The notes beneath the pieces were generated by a model, which had not been told where the DNA came from, ran no database searches, and saw nothing but the letters and a program-made list of their open reading frames with translations. A DNA stretch of 64,000 bases, taken from positions 1 to 64,000 of the forward strand of contig JBQDDG010000004.1 in assembly GCA_052093225.1 (NCBI GenBank), read 5' to 3'. Position numbers and translations under genes: made by a program. Numbering within the stretch: position 1 is the stretch's first letter; each line of letters begins with the position of its first letter. Shown in pieces: positions 53,900-62,564 of the stretch. The stretch comes from JB111 sp052093225 (lineage in GTDB: Bacteria; Actinomycetota; Actinomycetes; Actinomycetales; Actinomycetaceae).

Positions 53900-54580
53900 T
53901 CAGTTCCGGCGGGCGATCCACCAGATGACGCCGATGATCATGAGGACGAACCCGACGATCGCGCCGATCGCCCCGAGGATGATCCCCCCTGCCGCCGCGA
54001 CGACGTCGCCCCCGCTGAGGTTGCTCCCGACGTACGCGGTCCGGTCGCAGGTCACCGTGTACGTGCCGGCCTGGTCCGTGGTGAACGTGTGGCCGCGCGC
54101 GTAGTCGTTGACCGTGACGTCGGTGCCCGGGGCGGTCAGCCGGACGTCCGCGCCGTCGGGGCCGACGACCCGGCAGGTCTGCGTCTGCGACTGGGCCGCG
54201 CCGGTGTCCGAGGCGTACAGGGCCCACTCCTCGCCGGCCTCCGCCTCGATCTGCGTGCCGGACGGGCCGACGGTCCGGATGTCCGCGTCCTGGATGAACC
54301 TGCCGACGGCGACGGCCGCGACGATGATCGCGATCACCCCCACCACGAGCACGGCGAGGCCGATGAAGGTGAGGGTCTTCGGGCCCTTCGTGCTCCTCGG
54401 CGTCCTTGCGGGCATGATCCCGTCGCCACCCTGGCCGTACGGGTTGTGGGCGCCCTGCGGGCCCGGGCCGTAGCCTCCGCCGCCGTACCCACCGCCCTGG
54501 GCGCGGGCGTACGCGTCCTCGTACCCGCCCTGGCTCCCGCCCTGCGGCGGTCCGTACCCGCTGCCGTAACCGGTCATCAT
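53900..54580 (-). CDS. Membrane protein with Gly/Tyr-rich tail, function unknown
   Basis: 226 residues. The first ~60 are Gly/Tyr/Gln/Pro-rich (GYGPPQGGSQGGYED type) and cytoplasmic. A helix at ~70-92 (TFIGLAVLVVGVIAIIVAAV) leads to an extracytoplasmic beta domain of ~100 residues with two Cys (CRVVGPDGADV, YTVTCDRTAY), then a final helix pair near the C-terminus (AAGGIILGAIGAIVGFVLMI). Start at the first of two ATGs, which GGAG precedes. Family not recognised beyond this layout. Confidence 0.75.
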   Translation of the reverse strand: MMTGYGSGYGPPQGGSQGGYEDAYARAQGGGYGGGGYGPGPQGAHNPYGQGGDGIMPARTPRSTKGPKTLTFIGLAVLVVGVIAIIVAAVAVGRFIQDADIRTVGPSGTQIEAEAGEEWALYASDTGAAQSQTQTCRVVGPDGADVRLTAPGTDVTVNDYARGHTFTTDQAGTYTVTCDRTAYVGSNLSGGDVVAAAGGIILGAIGAIVGFVLMIIGVIWWIARRN

Positions 54581-54796
54581 GTGCTCCGTCCGAAGTGGTG
54601 TCGGCAAGGGGGACGCGTCGCGGATGAGCGGCGGCTCCGGCCTCGCAGGCGCGACGCTAGCAGCGACGTCCCGTGCCGGAGCTCCGGTTCCGGACGCGGC
54701 CGGTTGTGTCGGGATCGGCAGCGCTACCCATGCTCGCCCGCCACGCGCGATGGCACCATGTGGCAGTCGAGTCCCGGCATGAACCAAGGAGCCCCC

Positions 54797-55498
54797 ATGC
54801 GTAGCCGCCTGTCCGCCGTCGTCCTGCCCGGACTGGCCGTGCTCGCTCTTGCCGCCTGCAGCTCCACCGACGACCCCACGGCGGCGCCGATCAGCGCACC
54901 CGTCGCGCCGGCCCCCGCAGCGCCCGCGGGCGGGGCGCCGGCAGGTGAGGCGCCCGCCGCCGGCGACCCCACGACGCCCGCCGCCCCGGCACCGCCTCCT
55001 GCGCCCGGGCCAACCACGGAGCCCGCGCCGCCGAGCAACCCTGCTCCGCCGGAGGGCGCGGACGTGGGTCTCTCGCGGGAGGACGCGGCGCCGCTCGACA
55101 CGCCCGTGCGCGTCGGCGACTGGATGATCGAGGTGGGCGCGACCGACGTCGACGCGACCCAGGCCGTCGCCGACGAGAACATGTTCAACTCACCCCCGGA
55201 CGACGGTTTCGACTACGTCCTCCTACCGGTCACCGCGACGTACCTCGGCACGGAGCGGGTCAACCCCTGGCTCGAGCTCCACGCGGAGTTCGTCGGCAAC
55301 GACGCGACGACCTACGACGGGTACTGCGGGGTGGTGCCCGACGCGTTCCTCAACACCAACGACGTCTACGAGGGCGGCACCGTCACCGGCAACTTCTGCG
55401 CCCCGGTGCGGGTGGATGCCATCGAGGGCGGGGTGTGGCTGATCGAGGAGCAGATGAACTTCGAGGACGTCACGACCCGCTACTTCGCCGTGAGCTGA
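54797..55498 (+). CDS. Lipoprotein with DUF4352-like domain
   Basis: 233 residues. Lipobox LALAAC (Cys ~21) after a clear signal peptide. A Pro/Ala-rich linker runs to ~90, then a beta-sandwich domain (VRVGDWMIEVGATDVDA, FDYVLLPVTATYLG, YCGVVPD...NFCAPV, with a Cys pair) and a closing GGVWLIEEQMNFEDV. This is the DUF4352/telomeric-repeat-binding-like extracellular fold. AAGGAG precedes the ATG. Confidence 0.8.
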   Translation: MRSRLSAVVLPGLAVLALAACSSTDDPTAAPISAPVAPAPAAPAGGAPAGEAPAAGDPTTPAAPAPPPAPGPTTEPAPPSNPAPPEGADVGLSREDAAPLDTPVRVGDWMIEVGATDVDATQAVADENMFNSPPDDGFDYVLLPVTATYLGTERVNPWLELHAEFVGNDATTYDGYCGVVPDAFLNTNDVYEGGTVTGNFCAPVRVDAIEGGVWLIEEQMNFEDVTTRYFAVS

Positions 55499-55560
55499 CC
55501 CCGGCGTCCTCACCCGCGCCCCTCGACGCCACCCGCACGCCCAGCCCCCACCACGACCGA

Positions 55561-55598
55561 GGGCCCGGCAGCCGAGTCGTCGTGCGGCTGCCGGGCCC
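55561..55598. terminator. Bidirectional terminator between lipoprotein gene and tRNA-Ser
   Basis: Perfect 14-bp stem (55561-55574/55585-55598) with a 10-nt loop in a convergent gap. Confidence 0.75.
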
Positions 55599-55611
55599 CT
55601 CGGGCACTCGG

Positions 55612-55700
55612 CGGAGACGGTGGGATTTGAACCCACGAACGGGTTACCCCGTTACATCCTTAGCAGGGATGCGCACTAGGCCTGACTATGCGACGTCTCC
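55612..55700 (-). tRNA. tRNA-Ser (anticodon GCT)
   Basis: Acceptor GGAGACG/CGTCTCC, anticodon loop CTGCTAA giving GCT, long variable arm, T-arm GGGTTCAAATCCC. Confidence 0.95.
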
Positions 55701-55799
55701 AGATGCAGCGTCCAGGGTACCCGGACGCCGACGCCCGTTCCAACGCCGCGACCGCCCTGGAGGGCGAGACTCGTCACCGGCCGGCGCGGGCCGGAGCCG

Positions 55800-55882
55800 C
55801 GGAGGGTAAGGGATTCGAACCCTTGGTGCTTTCGCACAACGGTTTTCAAGACCGTCACATTCGGCCGCTCTGTCAACCCTCC
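55800..55882 (-). tRNA. tRNA-Ser (anticodon TGA)
   Basis: Acceptor GGAGGGT/ACCCTCC, anticodon loop CTTGAAA giving TGA, variable arm with GTGCGAAAGCAC, T-arm GGGTTCGAATCCC. Confidence 0.95.
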
Positions 55883-55989
55883 AGCCCGGCACGGGGCCGG
55901 GGCACCCGGTCGGCAGGACCGGGCCGCAGGACATCCTACGATCCGCGGTCGCGCCGGGAGGCCGCAGCACGAGGGCGCCCGGACGCCGT

Positions 55990-56016
55990 CACGTGCGGAC
56001 GCCGGGGACGCACGTG
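55990..56016. promoter_or_regulatory. Inverted repeat before the quinone oxidoreductase gene
   Basis: CACGTGCG and CGCACGTG, 8-bp arms 11 bp apart, 68 bp before the ATG. A possible operator; no regulator gene is adjacent. Confidence 0.35.
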
Positions 56017-56084
56017 CCTCGCGGGACCGGGACACCGGCGGCCGGGTCCGCTGCCGCGCCACCCTCCTGGGGCACGATGGCTCG

Positions 56085-57053
56085 ATGGACGCCATCACGA
56101 TCAACGACGACCGACGGCTCGAGCTGGTCGATACCGCCGACCCGGTGCACGGGGCCGGCGAGGTGCTCATCGACGTCGCGGCGGCCGGCGTCAACCGCGC
56201 CGACCTGCTCCAGGTCACGGGCGGGCACCTCCCGCCCGAGGGCGAGTCGGAGATCCTCGGGCTCGAGGCCTCGGGAACCATCTCCGCCGTCGGGGACCAC
56301 GTCACCGGGTGGGCGGTCGGGGACCGCGTGTGCGCGCTGCTCGCGGGCGGCGGGTACGCGACGAAGGTGGTGGCCCCGGTCGGCCAGCTGCTCCGCGTCC
56401 CCGACTCGCTCGACCTCGTCGAGGCGGCCGCGCTCCCGGAGTCCGTCTGCACCGCGTGGTCGAACATGGTCGAGCTCGCGCACCTCGCGCCGGCGCAGAC
56501 CGTCCTCGTGCACGGCGGCTCGGGCGGCGTCGGGTCGGTCGCGATCCAGCTCGCGCACGCCTACGGCTCGCGCGTGGTCACGACGGCGGGCGGCGCCGAG
56601 CGCACGGCTCGTTGCCTCGAGCTGGGGGCCGACGTGGCGATCGACCACGCCTCGGGCGACGTCGCCGACCAGGTCCTCGCCGCCACCGACGGCCGCGGGG
56701 TCGACGTGATCCTCGACGTCCTCGGGGCCGGCGGGCTCGACCTCAACCTGTCCGTCCTCGCCGAGCGCGGCCGCGTCATGGTCATCGGCCTGCTCGACGG
56801 CGCGAAGGGCAAGCTCGACCTCGGCAGGCTGCTCTCCCGCGCCGGCACCATCACGGCGACGAAGTTGCGCACGCGCTCCCGCGCGTCGAAGGCGGCCCTG
56901 ATCGACGACGTCCGCGAGCGCGTGTGGCCGTGGGTCTCCGGCGGCACGGTCGTCCCCGTCATCGCCGAGCGGATCCCCCTCGCCGAGGCCCAGAGGGCGC
57001 ACGACGCGATGGCCGGCGGCGGTGCGTTCGGCAAGATCCTGCTGACCGCCTGA
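56085..57053 (+). CDS. NAD(P)H-quinone oxidoreductase (MDR superfamily, PIG3-like)
   Basis: 322 residues. VNRADLLQVTGGHLPPEG near 38 and the cofactor loop LVHGGSGGVGSVAIQ near 146 define the zinc-free quinone reductase branch of the medium-chain dehydrogenases; C-terminal PLAEAQRAHDAM is typical. It reduces quinones or enones with NADPH. Confidence 0.93.
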   Translation: MDAITINDDRRLELVDTADPVHGAGEVLIDVAAAGVNRADLLQVTGGHLPPEGESEILGLEASGTISAVGDHVTGWAVGDRVCALLAGGGYATKVVAPVGQLLRVPDSLDLVEAAALPESVCTAWSNMVELAHLAPAQTVLVHGGSGGVGSVAIQLAHAYGSRVVTTAGGAERTARCLELGADVAIDHASGDVADQVLAATDGRGVDVILDVLGAGGLDLNLSVLAERGRVMVIGLLDGAKGKLDLGRLLSRAGTITATKLRTRSRASKAALIDDVRERVWPWVSGGTVVPVIAERIPLAEAQRAHDAMAGGGAFGKILLTA

Positions 57054-57161
57054 CCGCCTGGCCGCCCACGGGCGAGGGATGCGGAGGGGCCGAGCCGGCT
57101 CAGCGACTCGGCCCCCGACCGCAACCCGCCCGGCGGCCGGCGTCCGCGGGGAACGAGCCGA

Positions 57162-58646
57162 TCAGTCCTCCGCGTCCTCCGCGTCCTCGTCCTCGATCCG
57201 GGCGTTCGCGTCCCCCGTCGCGGCGGCGTCCTCGAGCTCCTGCGCCGTCGCCTCCGGGTCGGAGGGGTCGGTGAAGAAGTCGATGAGGATCGGCCACATC
57301 CCCTGCGCCGTGGAGGCGCCGAACGAGGAGTGCACCTGGTCGGAGAGGTCGACCCGGAAGACCTCCGCGCCGGAGAGGTGCTCGGCGACGGCGCGGGCGG
57401 CCGGGTCCGTGTAGAGGTCGAGGTCCGCGTCGGCGTTCGGCGACGTCGACCCGCCGAGCCGGATCCACAGGTCCGCCGCCTCGGGCGAGGCGAGGTAGCG
57501 CACGAGCTCCTGGGTGCCCTCCTCGTCGTCGAACGCGACCACGCCGGAGGCGCTGCCGACGACCGACCGCGATGGCCCGTCGACGCCCGGCCACCCGTAG
57601 AACGCGGCGTCCTCGCCGAGGACGGAGTCGGTCTGCCCGATGATCGCGCCGCGCACGTAGTCGCCGCCGACCATGGTGGCGGCCTGCGGGGGGTCGCCGA
57701 ACACCGAGGACACCGCCTCCGGGTAGGTCCGCGAGGGCCCGCCGGGCAAGAGCAGGTCCTCATCGCCCCAGACCTCCGCGAGCATCTCGAGCGCCTCGAC
57801 CACGCTCGGGTCGGTCCACGGGATCTCGTGGTCGGCCAGCCGGTCGTACATCTCGGGCCCCGCGGAGGCGAGGTAGACGTTCTCGAACCAATCGGTGAGC
57901 GGCCAGCCGATGTCGACGCCGACGGACAGGGCCGGCGTGCCGGCCGCGGACAGGGTGCCTATCGCCGCGACGAACTCGTCCCAGGTCCGCGGCTCCTCGA
58001 CGCCCGCCTCCTCGTACAGGGCGGTGTCGTACCAGACCGTCGACTTCGACTCGGCCTCGAACCACACGCCGTACAGCTCGTCGTCGTGGGTGCCGAGCTC
58101 GACCCACGCGGGCCCGTAGCTCTCCTGGACGGCCGCGACCGTCTCGTCGGCCAGCGGCACGATGGCGCCGTCGGTGGCGAGGTCCTGCAGGAGGCCCGGG
58201 TCCCGCACGAGGGCGACGTCCGGCGGGCGACCGTCCTCGACGCTCTCGGTGAGCGCCGTCGTCGGGTCCCCGCCGGCACCGAGGTGCTGGACGTCGGCGC
58301 CGGTGGCCTCCTCGAAGGCGGCGAGCACCCTCTCGAAGGTCGCCAGCCGGTCGCCCGACCAGCTCGTGGCGATCTCGACCGCTTGCCCCGATAGGTCCGC
58401 GTAGCCCTCGAGCTCCGGCAGGGGGACCTCGTCCGCGGGGACGTCCGGCCCGGGTGCGGTCGGAGCCTCGGAGGCGGACTCCGACGCGGTCTCCGGCGGA
58501 GCGTCGGAGGTGGTCTCCCCCGGCGCGGAATCGTCGGGGGGCGCGAGGTCGTCGTCGCCGTCCCCGCCGCACGCCGCGAGCACCGAGGCGGCGGCGAGCG
58601 CCACCGCGGTCGCCGCGTACCGTCGCCGCGTCCTCGTCCCAGCCAT
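57162..58646 (-). CDS. Sugar ABC transporter binding protein, copy B
   Basis: 494 residues, a lipoprotein (lipobox SVLAACGG). An acidic linker to ~70 precedes a family 1 solute-binding fold (VEIATSWSGDRLATFERVL near 80, STVWYDTALYEEAGVEEP, WPLTDWFENVYL). An Asp/Glu-rich tail ends it. It is clearly a paralogue of the protein at 61021, sharing long stretches such as DWFENVYL and HEIPWTDPSVVEAL. Lies at the 3' end of the same operon, 70 bp after the MalG-like gene. The substrate is probably an oligosaccharide or alpha-glucoside. Confidence 0.9.
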   Translation of the reverse strand: MAGTRTRRRYAATAVALAAASVLAACGGDGDDDLAPPDDSAPGETTSDAPPETASESASEAPTAPGPDVPADEVPLPELEGYADLSGQAVEIATSWSGDRLATFERVLAAFEEATGADVQHLGAGGDPTTALTESVEDGRPPDVALVRDPGLLQDLATDGAIVPLADETVAAVQESYGPAWVELGTHDDELYGVWFEAESKSTVWYDTALYEEAGVEEPRTWDEFVAAIGTLSAAGTPALSVGVDIGWPLTDWFENVYLASAGPEMYDRLADHEIPWTDPSVVEALEMLAEVWGDEDLLLPGGPSRTYPEAVSSVFGDPPQAATMVGGDYVRGAIIGQTDSVLGEDAAFYGWPGVDGPSRSVVGSASGVVAFDDEEGTQELVRYLASPEAADLWIRLGGSTSPNADADLDLYTDPAARAVAEHLSGAEVFRVDLSDQVHSSFGASTAQGMWPILIDFFTDPSDPEATAQELEDAAATGDANARIEDEDAEDAED

Positions 58647-58716
58647 CGTCCGCCCTTCCTGGACCGCCCCTCTGGCCCCGCCATCGTAGGTCGTGGCCGG
58701 CCCCGGCCGACGACGC

Positions 58717-59661
58717 CTACTTCTGGGAGCCCGCCATCATGGCGCTGACGAAGTAGCGCTGGAACGCGAAGAACACGATGAGCGGGACGACCATCGACAA
58801 GAAGGCGCCGGCGGACAGGACGTCCATGTTCGAGGAGAACTGGCGGAGCTGGGACTGCAGCGCCACGGTGATCGGCTGGCTGTCCGTCGAGGAGAACAGC
58901 AGGGCGACGAGCATGTCGTTCCAGGACCACAGGAACTGGAAGATCGCGAGGGAGGCGATCGAGGGCATGGCGAGCGGCAGGGCGATGCGGAAGAAGATCC
59001 GCAGCTCGCTCGCCCCGTCGATGCGTGCGGCCTCGAGCATCTCGTCCGGGATCTGCATGAAGAAGTTGCGAAGCAGGAAGATCGCGAACGGCAGTCCGAA
59101 CGCCGTGTGGAACAGCACCACCGCCGAGATCGACCCGAAGATGCCGATGTCACCGAACAGGCGGGCCAGCGGGATGAAGGCCACCTGCAGCGGGACCGCC
59201 ATGAACGCGATGATGACGATGAGCAGCCAGTCCCGGCCCGGGAACCTGATCCACGCGAGCGCGTAGCCGGCCATCGCGCCGATCCCGACGACGAGGAGGG
59301 TCGAGGGGACCACGATGAGCACCGTGTTCCACAGCGAGGACATGATCCAGTCGGACTGGAGGATGTTGCGGTAGTTGTCCACCGAGAACTGGCTGAGATC
59401 GGTGAACCCGCTCCACCAGCCCGACTGTGAGTTGGCCTGCGAGCTGCGCAGCGACGAGAAGAACAGGCCGACCGTCGGGACGAGCCACATCAGCGCGACG
59501 ACGACGAGGACGACGTTGACGATCCAGCGCCCGAGCAGACGTGTGACGCGCGACCCGCCCGTCGGGCGTGATCCCGGTGGCGTGGCCGGGGGCGGTGCGT
59601 GATCGTCGCCGGAGCCGTCCGGCGCCGGTGCGGGCGGCGTGGTGCCGACGACGGCGGTCAT
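58717..59661 (-). CDS. Sugar ABC transporter permease, MalG-like
   Basis: 314 residues. A disordered ~40-residue N-terminus is followed by six membrane helices; the EAA loop that contacts the ATPase reads EAARIDGASELRIFFRIALP near 235. The ATG overlaps the stop of the MalF-like gene by 4 bp. No ATPase gene is in the window; actinobacteria often share one (MsiK) among such systems. Confidence 0.94.
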   Translation of the reverse strand: MTAVVGTTPPAPAPDGSGDDHAPPPATPPGSRPTGGSRVTRLLGRWIVNVVLVVVALMWLVPTVGLFFSSLRSSQANSQSGWWSGFTDLSQFSVDNYRNILQSDWIMSSLWNTVLIVVPSTLLVVGIGAMAGYALAWIRFPGRDWLLIVIIAFMAVPLQVAFIPLARLFGDIGIFGSISAVVLFHTAFGLPFAIFLLRNFFMQIPDEMLEAARIDGASELRIFFRIALPLAMPSIASLAIFQFLWSWNDMLVALLFSSTDSQPITVALQSQLRQFSSNMDVLSAGAFLSMVVPLIVFFAFQRYFVSAMMAGSQK

Positions 59662-61019
59662 GCCTGACCTCCTCGGCGGAAGTTGCGGATGTTGACGAGG
59701 ATCGCGGGGAGCACGAGCAGGAGCAGGAAGATCGCGAGCGCCGACCCCAGGCCCTGGTCGTTACCGCCACCGAACGAGACGGTCCACATGCGCGTGGCGA
59801 TGACGTCGGCGGCAGGTTTCGACACCCCGGGCGGGATGACGTAGACGAGGTCGAAGATCTTCAGCACGTTGATGACCAGAGTGACCATGACGACCATAAG
59901 CACCGGCGCGAGCTGCGGCACCGTGATCCGCCGGAAGACCTGCCACTCGTTGGCGCCGTCGGTGCGGGCCGCCTCCTGCAGGGTCCGGTCGACGGCGGAC
60001 AGGCCCGACGCGATCATCACCATCGCGAACCCGGCCCAGATCCACACGTAGGCGAGGATCGTCACCGGGGTGATGAGTCCTGGACCGAGCCAGTCGACCC
60101 CCGAGGCGCCGGCGGAGAAGCTCGAGGCCGGGAGCTGGATCGTGTACGTCCCGCCCGGGTCGAGGCCCTCGATGAGGAACGTGCCGTCTTCGGCGGTGGT
60201 CGTGCGGCCGGCCTCCGAGCCGTCGGCGTCGAGGGCGAGGACCTCGATCCCGCCGAGTCCGGGCTTGCCGTCACCGACCTCGCCGTTCGTGCCCCCACCG
60301 CCGCGGACGAAGTCGAACCAGATCGAGCCGGCGATCTGGTCACCGGCGGGGGCGGCGGCCGCCGCGGCGTCGACCGGCTCGGCGGGCAGCGAGTCCGCGC
60401 CGATGCCGACCATGGGGATGTCGACGACCGAGCCGGGCCCGACCTCCTCGGTCGAGGTCATCTCGCCCGTGTCCGCAACCTCCAGCGGTGCCTCCGGACG
60501 GGGCCGTGCGTCGGGGTAGCTCGTGGACTCGGCGCCGACCATCTCCTGCACGGAGACGATGACCGCGTTGGCGAGGCCGATGTCCGGGTTCTGCTGGAAC
60601 ACGGACCGGAAGATGACGCCGGCGGCGAGCATGGAGATGGCCATCGGCATGAAGATGATGAGCTTGAACGCCGTCTGCCAGCGGATGCGCTCCATGAGGA
60701 CCGCGAAGATGAGTCCCAGGACCGTGCAGACGGCGGGTGCGACGATCACCCAGACGGCGTTGTTGCGCAGCGCCTGGAAGGTCTGCGGGTCGGTGAACAT
60801 GGTGGCGTAGTTGCCGAGCCCGACGAAGCCGTCGCCCGACTGGTCGAAGAACGACCGGACCACCGAGTAGACGATCGGGTACGCGACGAGCGCACCGAGG
60901 ACCAGGACCGCCGGCCCGAGGAAGATGACGAGGATCAACCACGTGCTGGAGCCGCCGCGGGGGGCGCGGCGTGCGCGCCCCCCGCGGGGTTCGGCCGTGG
61001 TCGTCGCGGCCGAGGTCAC
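59658..61019 (-). CDS. Sugar ABC transporter permease, MalF-like, with large extracytoplasmic insert
   Basis: 453 residues, against ~300 usual. Helices 1-3 lie in residues ~25-140 and helices 4-6 in ~310-450, with the EAA loop EAARTDGANEWQVFRRITVP near 345. Between helices 3 and 4 is an insert of ~150 residues. It contains a low-complexity acidic/Ala part and then (~225-300) a beta-sandwich like SdrD B/prealbumin-type domains: IAGSIWFDFV, GLGGIEVLALDADGSEAG, TTTAEDGTFLIEGLDPG, TYTIQLPAS. In E. coli MalF the loop at this place (P2) contacts the binding protein. Starts 1 bp after the copy A gene. Confidence 0.92.
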   Translation of the reverse strand: MTSAATTTAEPRGGRARRAPRGGSSTWLILVIFLGPAVLVLGALVAYPIVYSVVRSFFDQSGDGFVGLGNYATMFTDPQTFQALRNNAVWVIVAPAVCTVLGLIFAVLMERIRWQTAFKLIIFMPMAISMLAAGVIFRSVFQQNPDIGLANAVIVSVQEMVGAESTSYPDARPRPEAPLEVADTGEMTSTEEVGPGSVVDIPMVGIGADSLPAEPVDAAAAAAPAGDQIAGSIWFDFVRGGGGTNGEVGDGKPGLGGIEVLALDADGSEAGRTTTAEDGTFLIEGLDPGGTYTIQLPASSFSAGASGVDWLGPGLITPVTILAYVWIWAGFAMVMIASGLSAVDRTLQEAARTDGANEWQVFRRITVPQLAPVLMVVMVTLVINVLKIFDLVYVIPPGVSKPAADVIATRMWTVSFGGGNDQGLGSALAIFLLLLVLPAILVNIRNFRRGGQA

Positions 61020-61020
61020 C

Positions 61021-62424
61021 TCAGCCGCCGTAGGCGGCGACCGCAGCGTCCTCGAGTGCCTGGGCCGTCGCCTCGGGGTCGGACGGGTCCTCGTAGAACT
61101 CGATGAGGAGCTGCCACATGCCCTCGCCCTCGGTGCCGCCGAACGCGGACGGCGCGAGGTCGGAGAGGTCGAAGCGGAAGACCTCGGCGTCGACGAGCTG
61201 CTGGGCGATCTCGAGCGAGATGTCGTCCGGGTAGAGGTCGAGGTCCGCGTTCTGGTTCGGCGAGGTGAAGCCGCCGAGCTCGATCCAGATGTTCGCCGCC
61301 TCCGGGGAGGCGAGGTAGCGCATGAGCTCGGAGGTGGCCTCGCCGTCGTCGAAGGCGACCGCGACGTTGCCGGCGCCCATGACTGAGGGGGCCGAGTCGT
61401 TCATCGAGGGCCACGCGTAGAACAGCGCGTCCTCGCCGACGACGGCGTCCGTCTGGTCGGCGATGTTGCCGGCGACGAAGTCACCCTCGAACACGGTGCC
61501 GGCCTCGGCCGGGTCGGTGAACACGCTGGTCACCGAGTCGGGGAACGAGCGCTGGCCGCCGCCCTCGAGCAGGAGCGCGTCGTTGCTCCACACCTCGGCG
61601 AGGGCCTCGAGCGCCTCGACGACGCTCGGGTCGGTCCAGGGGATCTCGTGGTCGGCGAGCTGGTCGTACATCTCGGGCCCCGCGGTGCGCAGGTAGACGT
61701 TCTCGAACCAGTCGGTGAGCGGCCAGCCGACGTCGGCGCCGACGGACAGGCCGGGCACGCCGGAGTCGGAGACGAGCTGCAGGGTGGAGACGAAGTCCTC
61801 CCAGGTCTCGGGCACCTCGGCGCCCGCGTCCTCGTAGACCTGCGCGTTGTACCAGATGGTCGACTTGTTGGCGGCCTTGAACCAGACGCCGTAGACCTCG
61901 CCGTCGACGGAGCCGAGGTCGACCCACGTCTCCGCGTAGTTCTCCTCGACCGCTGCGAGCGTGTCCTCGGACAGCGGCACGATGTTGCCGTCGGCGGCCA
62001 GCTGGTCCATGAGGCCGGGCTGCGGGATGAGCGCGATGTTCGGGGGGTTGCCGCCCTCGACGCGCGTGCCGATCGTCGTGGCCACGTTGTTGCCGTAGCT
62101 CTCGTAGTCCACCTGCGCGCCGGTGGCCTCCTCGAACGCGTCGATGACGGTCTCGAAGTTCTCCTGCTCGGCGCCGGACCAGTCGGAGCCGACCACGAGG
62201 GTCTCGCCGGACAGGTCGGCATAGCCCTCGAGCTCGGGGAGCTCGACGTCGCCGCCGCCCGCACCGTCCGATCCACCCTCCTCGCCGGAACCGCCCTCCT
62301 CGGACGTGTCGCCGCCGTCCTCGGACCCGTCGTCCCCACCGCCGCCGCACGCCGCCAGCATCGCTGCCGCGGCCAGCCCCGCCACGAACACGGTGCTGCG
62401 TCGCCTCATCGTCCTACGTGTCAT
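61021..62424 (-). CDS. Sugar ABC transporter binding protein, copy A
   Basis: 467 residues, a lipoprotein (lipobox MLAACGG) with an acidic/Gly linker to ~58, then the family 1 solute-binding fold (LVVGSDWSGAEQENFETVI, STIWYNAQVYEDAGAEVP, WPLTDWFENVYL). First gene of the operon: binding protein A, MalF, MalG, binding protein B. AAGGAGGG precedes the ATG at 62424; an ATG 15 bases later is an alternative. Confidence 0.93.
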   Translation of the reverse strand: MTRRTMRRRSTVFVAGLAAAAMLAACGGGGDDGSEDGGDTSEEGGSGEEGGSDGAGGGDVELPELEGYADLSGETLVVGSDWSGAEQENFETVIDAFEEATGAQVDYESYGNNVATTIGTRVEGGNPPNIALIPQPGLMDQLAADGNIVPLSEDTLAAVEENYAETWVDLGSVDGEVYGVWFKAANKSTIWYNAQVYEDAGAEVPETWEDFVSTLQLVSDSGVPGLSVGADVGWPLTDWFENVYLRTAGPEMYDQLADHEIPWTDPSVVEALEALAEVWSNDALLLEGGGQRSFPDSVTSVFTDPAEAGTVFEGDFVAGNIADQTDAVVGEDALFYAWPSMNDSAPSVMGAGNVAVAFDDGEATSELMRYLASPEAANIWIELGGFTSPNQNADLDLYPDDISLEIAQQLVDAEVFRFDLSDLAPSAFGGTEGEGMWQLLIEFYEDPSDPEATAQALEDAAVAAYGG

Positions 62425-62506
62425 CGTTCGCCCTCCTTGGTGAACCGTTCGCCACATCGTGAACAGCCACAGACTAGAGCGTCCCGCGGGCCGGAGCCGC
62501 CGATCG

Positions 62507-62523
62507 GACGTCTCGAAGACGTC
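62507..62523. promoter_or_regulatory. Inverted repeat before the sugar transporter operon
   Basis: GACGTCT-CGA-AGACGTC, 7-bp arms around 3 bp, 83 bp before the binding protein A start. No LacI gene is adjacent, so the regulator is unknown. Confidence 0.5.
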
Positions 62524-62564
62524 TCGACCGCGCGAGGGGTTGCGAGCCGCGGGGAGGACGTTCG

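Noticed and set aside
52516..53928. Long plus-strand open frame opposite sseA
   Set aside because: Antisense shadow; sseA on the minus strand has both rhodanese domains and a ribosome binding site.
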